Below are positions 52,685 to 58,802 of a DNA stretch of 58,802 nt, piece by piece. The notes beneath the pieces were generated by a model. The model made no database searches. It had not been told where the DNA came from and saw only the letters and a program-made list of their open reading frames with translations. How positions within the stretch are numbered: the stretch's first letter is position 1; the number at the start of each line of letters is the position of its first letter. The position numbers were made by a program, and so were the translations under genes. Origin of the DNA: Candidatus Peribacter sp. (GTDB lineage: Bacteria > Patescibacteriota > Gracilibacteria > Peribacterales > Peribacteraceae); NCBI GenBank assembly GCA_018652955.1, contig JABIBA010000016.1, positions 1-58,802 of the forward strand, given 5' to 3'.

Positions 52685-52789
52685 ATGCAGGTTATGAGAC
52701 GACCAACATTTAACCGAAAACAGCTCCCATTGATGCAAATCAATATCTCGGCAATCCTCATGCTCAGCTTGCTGATGCTCGCAGTCTAA
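52685..52789 (+). CDS. Possible 34-residue hydrophobic peptide
   Basis: A 34-codon frame from ATG to TAA ending one base before the csaA-like start. The N-terminus is basic (RRPTFNRKQ) and the C-terminus forms one hydrophobic segment (AILMLSLLMLAV). No Shine-Dalgarno or homologue was recognised. It could be a leader peptide or a small membrane protein coupled to the next gene. Confidence 0.4.
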   Translation: MQVMRRPTFNRKQLPLMQINISAILMLSLLMLAV

Positions 52790-52790
52790 G

Positions 52791-53123
52791 ATGGCGACTA
52801 TAGAAGACTTCGATGCATTGGATATTAGAGTTGGACAGATCATATCTGTCGAAGACTTTCCGGAAGCTCGCAAACCTGCTTTTAAATTAACGATAGATTT
52901 TGGAGAAGAACTAGGAACTAAGAAATCATCCGCACAAATTGTTGCGAACTATTCCAAAGAAGATTTACAGGATAGATTAGTGATGTGTGTTGTGAATTTT
53001 CCACCGAGACAAATTGGTCCGTTTATTTCAGAAGTTCTTACTCTTGGAGTGCCGGATGAAAAAGGGGAGGTGGTTCTTATAAAACCGAGTGCCGATGTTC
53101 CCGTTGGTGGGAGGTTGTATTAA
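52791..53123 (+). CDS. CsaA-like tRNA-binding-domain protein
   Basis: A 110-residue protein made of one OB-fold tRNA-binding domain as in CsaA and in the C-terminus of MetRS: FDALDIRVGQIISVEDFPEA at the N-terminus, then SSAQIVANYS and the typical RQIGPFISEVLTLGV. CsaA is described as a secretion-related chaperone that also binds tRNA. The length fits stand-alone CsaA (~110 residues). A tiny frame precedes it by one base. Confidence 0.9.
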   Translation: MATIEDFDALDIRVGQIISVEDFPEARKPAFKLTIDFGEELGTKKSSAQIVANYSKEDLQDRLVMCVVNFPPRQIGPFISEVLTLGVPDEKGEVVLIKPSADVPVGGRLY

Positions 53124-53149
53124 GTTGTCATTGGCGTATATTGCTATAT

Positions 53150-53440
53150 ATGAAAACAGAACAAATGCTGATAAAAGAAATAGTAGAAGCAACAACTCCT
53201 AGGGATATGATGGAAGCTGTTAGTGCATTTCACACAGAATACTCCGCAGATGCACTATTGTCTGTTGCAGGATTTTATGAAGATCCTGATCTAAAGCTAA
53301 GCGTAGTTCCAACAGAACTACAAAAGACATCAGTAGAATCTACAAACTATTTATTAGTTAAGGCTATGGCTGATGCTGAGATTCAAAAAAGAATCATGCG
53401 CCCTATCCAAGACGCGTGCAGGAAAATAATGGCTCCTTAA
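53150..53440 (+). CDS. Hypothetical 96-residue helical protein
   Basis: A 96-residue protein, predicted mostly helical and acidic to neutral (IKEIVEATTPRDMMEAVSAF, LLVKAMADAEIQKRIMRP). No family recognised. The ATG at 53150 (MKTEQMLIKE) is preferred over an upstream in-frame TTG at 53141. Its stop codon overlaps the stop of the convergent peptidase gene within TTAA. Confidence 0.65.
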   Translation: MKTEQMLIKEIVEATTPRDMMEAVSAFHTEYSADALLSVAGFYEDPDLKLSVVPTELQKTSVESTNYLLVKAMADAEIQKRIMRPIQDACRKIMAP

Positions 53441-54168
53441 GAAGATTTCTTTTCAATAATCAACATCCTCTTAGGACCATTGCGGATCTCTTCTTTTACC
53501 CCTGTCCAGTCGTGGATCGCATCGAGAAGAACACGGTGTTTATATTTATAGTCGAGTCCCCTTTTGGTCCCAGGGTCGTTCGTAATAAAGTGTCTCCAGT
53601 TGTATCCTGTAATGACAAGCATGTGATACCACGGTCCTTGGCCTGAGAAGTTTGGGTTACCAAGGTCGCGACCTGCAGCAGGCACTATGACGGGGTTGCC
53701 TTTGGTAATTTCATGCATGATTGATTCTTTTGTTACATCTTCACTAATGCGTGTTTCGTAGCTGTAATACTCTTCGACAATCGTTGCGAGCTCTTCAAGT
53801 GAAACGTCGTACTTGTATCCGTGAGATTCTTCCCACGTAGTAAGCTGTAGAATTTCTCGATTTGCTTGGTCTGAACTTAAAGCAGATCCTCTCAAAAAGT
53901 AATCCACCATAATAACAGAAGCTTCTTCACATGCTTCTTGGTAAGGGTTATCCCAGTTAGCTTCTGGCGCTTGTACGGTAAATGGCACACTGAGGTATCC
54001 TTTGCTTGGAAGTGTTATTTCTTGGATTTCCCCAGATTCAGGGACTGGATCTGCATCATGCTCAAAATTTACCTTAGCTTCGGAAGAAGGCTCCAATTCC
54101 ACTGTAACAGTAGAAGCAGTGCATCCTGTAAGGATTATGGCCGAAAGGAGTCCTGTCCAGATACGCAT
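53437..54168 (-). CDS. C39-like cysteine peptidase lipoprotein
   Basis: A 243-residue predicted lipoprotein (lipobox IILTGC, Cys16). The C-terminal ~180 residues have the papain-like Peptidase_C39_2 layout: nucleophile Cys in NPYQEACEEASVIMV (about residue 83), His in WYHMLVITGY (about 190) and Asp in ITNDPG (about 204). Such domains cleave peptides, bacteriocin leaders or wall peptides, and some act only as binding folds. Lipid anchoring places it at the outer face of the membrane. No peptide substrate is obvious next to it. Confidence 0.86.
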   Translation of the reverse strand: MRIWTGLLSAIILTGCTASTVTVELEPSSEAKVNFEHDADPVPESGEIQEITLPSKGYLSVPFTVQAPEANWDNPYQEACEEASVIMVDYFLRGSALSSDQANREILQLTTWEESHGYKYDVSLEELATIVEEYYSYETRISEDVTKESIMHEITKGNPVIVPAAGRDLGNPNFSGQGPWYHMLVITGYNWRHFITNDPGTKRGLDYKYKHRVLLDAIHDWTGVKEEIRNGPKRMLIIEKKSS

Positions 54169-54204
54169 AGATGTAAGATTTGTTACACGCTACCTCTTTT
54201 AGGC

Positions 54205-54233
54205 TTAAAATCCAGTGAATTGTACTCTATAAT
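54205..54233 (+). promoter_or_regulatory. Promoter of tal-gnd
   Basis: TTAAAA (54205-54210), 17-base spacer, TATAAT (54228-54233), 27 bases before the tal ATG, so this transcript would carry a short leader of about 20 bases. Confidence 0.6.
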
Positions 54234-54260
54234 GCGAATAATTTCTCCCCAAAAACACTC

Positions 54261-54908
54261 ATGAAACTGTTTCTAGACACTGCAAATATGGCTCAGGTAA
54301 AAGAAATAGCATCGTGGGGAATTTTGGATGGAGTCACAACAAACCCAAGCCTTGTGGCTAAAGAAGAAGGGGCAGATTTCAAAGCTACGGTTACAGAAAT
54401 GTGCGGACTAGTAGATGAAGTAAGTGCACAGATTACAGCCACGGAATTTGAAGAGATGAAAAGCCAAGCAGATGAATACAGTAGCTGGCACAAGAATGTC
54501 GTAGTCAAAGTTCCAATGACCGTAGAAGGACTAAAGACATTAAACTACTGCAGCTCAAAAGGTATTCACACGAATACCACTCTTGTCTTCTCTGTTCCTC
54601 AGGCAATCATGGCTGCCAAGTCTGGCGCTACGATGATCAGTCCATTTGTTGGTCGCCTTGATGATCTTGGAATGGACGGCATGGATTTTATTGCAGATAT
54701 CATGCAGGCCTGGAGCCACTACAAATTTGATACACAAGTACTGGTTGCATCTATTCGCAACCTAGAGCACGTTGTTCGCGCCGCAACACTTGGTGCGCAC
54801 ATTTGCACTATTCCTTATAAAGTATTCCAGGAACTTCCACAGCATGATCTTACTGATAAAGGTCTTAAGAAATTTATGGAAGATTGGGAGTCCGTTCAAA
54901 ACCGATAA
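54261..54908 (+). CDS. tal: Transaldolase (short, fructose-6-phosphate-aldolase-like type)
   Basis: A 215-residue enzyme of the short TalB/FSA-like subfamily, transferring a dihydroxyacetone unit in the pentose phosphate pathway. Characteristic segments are MKLFLDTANMAQVKEI with the early Asp, DGVTTNPSLVAKE, the Schiff-base Lys in VVVKVPMT (about residue 85), NTTLVFSVPQAI, SPFVGRLDD, and VASIRNLEHV. Its stop overlaps the gnd start (TAATG), so the two are translationally coupled. Confidence 0.96.
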   Translation: MKLFLDTANMAQVKEIASWGILDGVTTNPSLVAKEEGADFKATVTEMCGLVDEVSAQITATEFEEMKSQADEYSSWHKNVVVKVPMTVEGLKTLNYCSSKGIHTNTTLVFSVPQAIMAAKSGATMISPFVGRLDDLGMDGMDFIADIMQAWSHYKFDTQVLVASIRNLEHVVRAATLGAHICTIPYKVFQELPQHDLTDKGLKKFMEDWESVQNR

Positions 54909-56317
54909 TGTCTATAAGCCAACTTGGAGTCATCGGCCTTGGAACTATGGGTGCAAACCTTGCACGTAATGCAGCCCGCAATGGAGCGAAAGTCGCGGTC
55001 TACAACAGAACGACAGAGGTGATGAATGATTTTGTAAAAGACTATAAAAAAGAGGGGATGATCGTACCGTGTAAAACGTACGAAGAGCTTATGCGTTCAC
55101 TCGACACACCTAGGGCTGTACTCCTTATGGTAAAAGCAGGACCTGCTGTTGACGCTGTTATAGAAGACTTGCTTCCGCACTTAGAAGAAGGTGACATCAT
55201 CATTGATGGTGGAAACAGTCACTATCCAGACTCTGAAAGACGTGTAAAAGAGTTAAAAGAAAAGGGGATCCGCTTTTTGGGAATGGGAGTGAGTGGTGGA
55301 GAAGAAGGTGCACTCCTAGGACCTAGTATGATGCCGGGTGGAGACGTGACTGCATGGGAAGATATGAAAGAGCTACTCGAAAAAATGGCAGCAGATGACG
55401 GTCTTGGAGGCAAGTGTGTTACCTATATAGGAGAAGGAGGGTCGGGTCACTTTGTAAAGATGGTGCATAACGGTATCGAGTATGGAATCATGCAGCTCAT
55501 TGCAGAGAGTTATGACGTGCTTAAAAATATCGGTGACTACACAAACGCAGAACTTGCAGAAACATTTGGTCATTGGAATAAAGGAGATGACTTGCAGTCT
55601 TTTCTTATAGAAATTACGGCAAAGGCCTTTGAGAAAAAAGACGATCAGGGACCTGGTGACTTGATCGATGTCATTCAAGATCAGGCAGGACAAAAGGGGA
55701 CTGGAAAGTGGACAACGATCTCGGCTCTGCATTACGGGGTGGCAATTCCTACAATTACTGCTGCTGTTGATGCTCGTATTATTTCTGGGAGTTTAGACCT
55801 AAGAGAAAGTAAGAGGCCTTACACTCCAGATCTCGAAGAGCCAGTTCCAAATAAGGAGAAGATGCGCATCATGGTACGAAGTGCACTGCACTTAAGCACA
55901 CTCTGTTCTTATAAACAGGGTTTTCAGCTTATGAAAGTGGCAAGCGAAGAACACAACTGGCAGCTCAATCTTTCTGAATGCGCACGGATTTGGCTTGGCG
56001 GGTGCATTATTCGATCGGTGTTACTAAAAACATTTATCGATGCCCTTAGTGGTGACAGTGCTAAAGAAGAAACAGCATCTCAATATTTCGAGAAGCAATT
56101 TAGTGGTGAGAAGCAGGTGTTCTGGAGGCAGATTCAAGAACTATCAGCCAGTAGAGGAATTCCAATTCCCGCTATCTCTGCATCATTAAGTTATTACGAT
56201 GCTATTCGTAGAGACAGACTTCCACAGAACTTAATTCAAGCCCAGCGTGATTTCTTTGGAGCTCATACGTTTACACGTACTGATAAAGAGGGAACATATC
56301 ACGCTCAGTGGGAGTAA
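54908..56317 (+). CDS. gnd: 6-phosphogluconate dehydrogenase (decarboxylating)
   Basis: A 469-residue enzyme that oxidises 6-phosphogluconate to ribulose-5-phosphate with NAD(P). The Rossmann start GVIGLGTMGANLARNAA, IIDGGNSHYPDSERR, GMGVSGGEEGALLGPSMMPGG and the catalytic segment GSGHFVKMVHNGIEYGIMQ (about residues 183-200) are all present, as is the C-terminal QRDFFGAHTFTR. The length matches the long (~470) form. I chose the ATG at 54908 because it overlaps the tal stop and directly precedes the Rossmann strand. Confidence 0.97.
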   Translation: MSISQLGVIGLGTMGANLARNAARNGAKVAVYNRTTEVMNDFVKDYKKEGMIVPCKTYEELMRSLDTPRAVLLMVKAGPAVDAVIEDLLPHLEEGDIIIDGGNSHYPDSERRVKELKEKGIRFLGMGVSGGEEGALLGPSMMPGGDVTAWEDMKELLEKMAADDGLGGKCVTYIGEGGSGHFVKMVHNGIEYGIMQLIAESYDVLKNIGDYTNAELAETFGHWNKGDDLQSFLIEITAKAFEKKDDQGPGDLIDVIQDQAGQKGTGKWTTISALHYGVAIPTITAAVDARIISGSLDLRESKRPYTPDLEEPVPNKEKMRIMVRSALHLSTLCSYKQGFQLMKVASEEHNWQLNLSECARIWLGGCIIRSVLLKTFIDALSGDSAKEETASQYFEKQFSGEKQVFWRQIQELSASRGIPIPAISASLSYYDAIRRDRLPQNLIQAQRDFFGAHTFTRTDKEGTYHAQWE

Positions 56318-56324
56318 GAGGCTA

Positions 56325-56353
56325 TTCAAAAATAAAGAGTTTTGTGCTATAAT
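56325..56353 (+). promoter_or_regulatory. Promoter of the Asp/Tyr-rich protein gene
   Basis: TTCAAA (56325-56330), 17-base spacer, TATAAT (56348-56353), 27 bases before the ATG at 56381. It is the same hexamer pair and spacing as at 5826. Confidence 0.65.
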
Positions 56354-56380
56354 AAGCCTTGTACATACACAAAAACTCAT

Positions 56381-57373
56381 ATGAATACTACTCAAGAAAA
56401 CAGGAAATGGATCGTTATAATTATGTCTGCATTCTTTGCATTTGCCTTCTCAATGAGCGCAAAGCAGGGGCTGCTCGCATCACTCGACTTTCATGACTAC
56501 ACAGAGCCTCAGCTCGAGCAGTATGATGGATTCGATCCTGCTGAAGGATTTGAATACCACTACGACTCAGATGTGCCATACGAACCATCTCCTTATAGTG
56601 GAAGTGACTACGAAGAAGGTTCATACGATGATACTAATTACGATTCATATGATTCTTATGACTCCTACGATTCTTACGATATCTATGATGGAACAGGAGT
56701 AGATGAATATCATTTTGATGATACAAACTATGGTGAATATGATTATGAGTATGATTACGACTACGACTACGATGCAGATGACCACGAAGACACACCGGTT
56801 GAAGCTGAAGATGACTACCCTACTTATCAGCCTTCAAATAAGGACACTACTCTACCACCAGTTAGTGGTAACGAATCAGGTACGTCTGAAGATGAAACGT
56901 TTACCGAAGGGTACTTTGAAGATGGAAATTTTATAGAGCAGCCTATCGAAGGTTCTGATTTTTACGAAGGGCACACAGACGAAGATGGAACGTTTGTTCC
57001 ACATGACGAAGGTGACCACCTAGAAGAAGGTACGTTCGATAATGTGCATTTTGATGAAGACGGAACAGTCGAAGAAGATCTTTACGATTCCTATGGAAAC
57101 TCATCTGCTGAGACAGGCTCAGATGGATACATTCAAAACTACGAATATGATGTAGAGGTAGTAGAGCCACAAGAGCCTGCTCCACCAGCACCGCAGCCAC
57201 TAGATGATTTGTATGCAGAGCCAACATATGAAGCAGCTCCTCAACCCGAAGCCCCAGCTGAAGACCCTGAAGAAGATCCGTATGATGAGCCTATTCCTTC
57301 TATAGAAGACGAAGACAACTCTCATATTTTGCAAAAGCTTCTCGACAAGCTCTTGATGATGTTCGGAGGGTAA
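56381..57373 (+). CDS. Acidic Asp/Tyr-rich secreted protein
   Basis: A 330-residue protein with a signal peptide or membrane anchor (WIVIIMSAFFAFAFSMSA, residues about 10-27). The rest is extremely acidic with tyrosine-dense tandem repeats: DSYDSYDSYDSYDIYDG (about residues 90-105), then YEYDYDYDYDYDADD, and later EGTFxxxFxEDGT-type units. A Pro-rich stretch (APPAPQPLDD) precedes a C-terminal hydrophobic tail (LLDKLLMMFGG). No enzyme motif. It could bind cations, form a surface layer or be sulphated/cross-linked through Tyr; function unknown. A longer reading from 56342 would include the -10 box, so the ATG at 56381 is preferred. Confidence 0.8.
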   Translation: MNTTQENRKWIVIIMSAFFAFAFSMSAKQGLLASLDFHDYTEPQLEQYDGFDPAEGFEYHYDSDVPYEPSPYSGSDYEEGSYDDTNYDSYDSYDSYDSYDIYDGTGVDEYHFDDTNYGEYDYEYDYDYDYDADDHEDTPVEAEDDYPTYQPSNKDTTLPPVSGNESGTSEDETFTEGYFEDGNFIEQPIEGSDFYEGHTDEDGTFVPHDEGDHLEEGTFDNVHFDEDGTVEEDLYDSYGNSSAETGSDGYIQNYEYDVEVVEPQEPAPPAPQPLDDLYAEPTYEAAPQPEAPAEDPEEDPYDEPIPSIEDEDNSHILQKLLDKLLMMFGG

Positions 57374-57393
57374 AAACCTGATACACTGAGGCC

Positions 57394-58802
57394 CATGTAT
57401 GCCTCTGCAACATGCGAAGAAATATTTCGTAAACTAGAAAGTTCCCTTGATGGGATTTCTGGTGAACTCGTTGTATCGCGAAGAGCGCAGTTTGGATTGA
57501 ACCAACTTCCGACAAAGAAGAAGTCTCTTGTCACACTGTTCTTCTCACAGTTTCAAGACACGATGGTGTATATCCTCTTTGCAGCTTTAGGAATATCTCT
57601 CGTAATTCCATTTGTAGAGAACGGAGGCAGTCCACATGCAGAGAGCTTTTTGGATGCCGCAGTAATACTAGCCATCTTACTTCTCAATGCACTCCTTGGT
57701 TTTATACAAGAGTACAAAGCAGAAGAAGCGATAGCTGCTCTAGCAAAACTCACCTCTCCACATTCACGTGTCAGACGAGATGGAGTAGAGCAGATTATTG
57801 ATTCTCGTGAACTTGTTCCTGGTGATATTGTGATAGTAGAAGCTGGAGATAGGGTATCTGCAGATGGAAGAATAATTAATCACTCACATTTGCGTGTGAA
57901 TGAGTCGAGCCTGACCGGAGAATCTCATGCGGTAGATAAAACAGACGAAGTAATGCATAAAGACCGACTACCTCTAGCAGAGCAGCACAATATGCTTTTT
58001 TCTGGAACACTTATAAGTAGAGGATATTGTGAATATATAGTTACTTCGACAGGTATTAATACAGAGATTGGAAAAATTGCAAAACTTGTATCCGAGACAG
58101 AGTTTCCGGAGACGCCCTTGCAAAAACGCATGGCACAGCTAGGAAAAATGCTAGGCATCGTTGTTATCCTTATTTGTGGAATTATTGCAGGTATTGGTGT
58201 GTATCAAGGATTGCTCTATACAGACATCCTTCTTATTACCGTAAGCCTTGCTGTGTCTGCTGTTCCAGAAGGGCTCCCTGCAGTAGTTACGGTGTGTCTT
58301 GCGATGGGAGTTCGCCGTATGACGAAGCAAAATGCGTTAGTGCGTAGGTTAGAATCTCTCGAGACACTGGGGAGTGTGACAGTTATCTGCAGTGATAAAA
58401 CAGGAACTATCACCCAGAATAAAATGAAAGTGATAGACAGTTGGCTCGCAGAGGGACAAGAAAAATCTCTCCTCGCACAGATTGCCTCGTCATGTAACAG
58501 AGCAAAACTTCCTGACATCGGAGATCCTACAGAAATCGGCTTACTCGAATTTGCAAAAAAAGAGGAGGTAGAGCGACTAAATGTAGATGATGAAGAGGTT
58601 CCATTTACATCAGAGAGCAAGTACATGCAGACACGCCACTCCGATCTAGTATTTCTAAAAGGAGCACCAGAGAAAATTGTCGAGCTTGCAGGAGGTGACC
58701 ACTCTGCATTAGAAGAGGCTGATGACGCTTTTGCATCAAAGGGGCTTCGAGTTCTTGCGTGTGCCGTTAAAAAAGGAAACGATATAACTGTAGTAGGACT
58801 CA
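57394..58802 (+). CDS. Cation-transporting P-type ATPase (Ca2+ type), partial
   Basis: The first ~470 residues of a P-type ATPase, cut by the right edge. It has an N-terminal cation-ATPase region (FGLNQLPTKKK), the actuator motif NESSLTGES (about residues 169-177), the membrane motif SAVPEGLPAVVTV typical of P2A/P2B calcium pumps, and the phosphorylation site CSDKTGTIT (about residue 333). It should export Ca2+ (or Mn2+) at the cost of ATP. TACACT, in an extended form (TGATACACT), ends exactly 7 bases before the ATG. Ca2+ export would suit a cell with a large Ca2+-binding acidic surface, but that link is inference. Confidence 0.94.

Overview
The window looks like a piece of a compact genome from the Candidate Phyla Radiation (Patescibacteria), most likely the Peregrinibacteria/Peribacteria side. 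That placement is an inference from gene content and style: short intergenic gaps, overlapping convergent stop codons, stand-alone or shortened enzymes (a lone riboflavin kinase domain, a Mur ligase without its first domain), S-layer-homology (SLH) proteins, tail-fibre-like surface proteins and a giant cysteine-rich adhesin-like protein. TGA is used as a stop codon, so this is the standard bacterial code and not the Gracilibacteria code. No transposase, integrase, CRISPR array or rRNA was seen.

Layout. 1-5.8 kb (minus strand): folate/biopterin-type transporter (cut by the left edge), purD, a small membrane protein, purF, folD and tmk, i.e. nucleotide and one-carbon metabolism. 5.86-8.7 kb (plus): a membrane protein and a membrane-anchored ClpC-like double AAA+ ATPase. 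8.7-10.9 kb (minus): a copper operon with a CuA-type cupredoxin, a Cys-rich lipoprotein and a multicopper oxidase lipoprotein. 11.0-13.3 kb: two tandem cassettes for very small membrane peptides, an EamA transporter and two small proteins. 13.4-15.5 kb: groES-groEL under a CIRCE operator. 15.6-18.7 kb: a STAS protein and a 56-residue protein from back-to-back promoters, an SLH plus polysaccharide-lyase-like protein and a sensor without output domain. 18.8-31.2 kb: envelope biogenesis (O-antigen-ligase-like protein, lipoproteins, PKD protein, sortase, GT-C-like membrane protein, lgt) with tsaD and rnhB. 31.3-34.3 kb: a small unknown gene, then SLH protein, riboflavin kinase and Mur ligase. 34.4-49.8 kb: a large surface-protein region with three plus-strand and two minus-strand genes that share modules. 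49.9-58.8 kb: tRNA-Ser, transketolase, a CsaA-like protein, a C39-like peptidase lipoprotein, transaldolase, 6-phosphogluconate dehydrogenase, an Asp/Tyr-rich secreted protein and a calcium-type P-type ATPase cut by the right edge.

Expression signals fall into two styles. Many ordinary genes have a -10 hexamer ending about 7 bases before the start codon and no Shine-Dalgarno, which implies leaderless mRNAs. A handful of short genes of mostly unknown function instead stand alone behind better promoters, longer leaders (some with hairpins), usually strong GGAG-type ribosome sites, and strong intrinsic terminators.

Together, sortase, lgt, SLH proteins, the giant Cys-rich/Kelch protein with a basic-tailed C-terminal membrane segment and the fibre-like proteins describe an elaborate, covalently and non-covalently decorated cell surface, as expected of a host-attached CPR cell. 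Transketolase, transaldolase and 6-phosphogluconate dehydrogenase supply much of a pentose-phosphate route.
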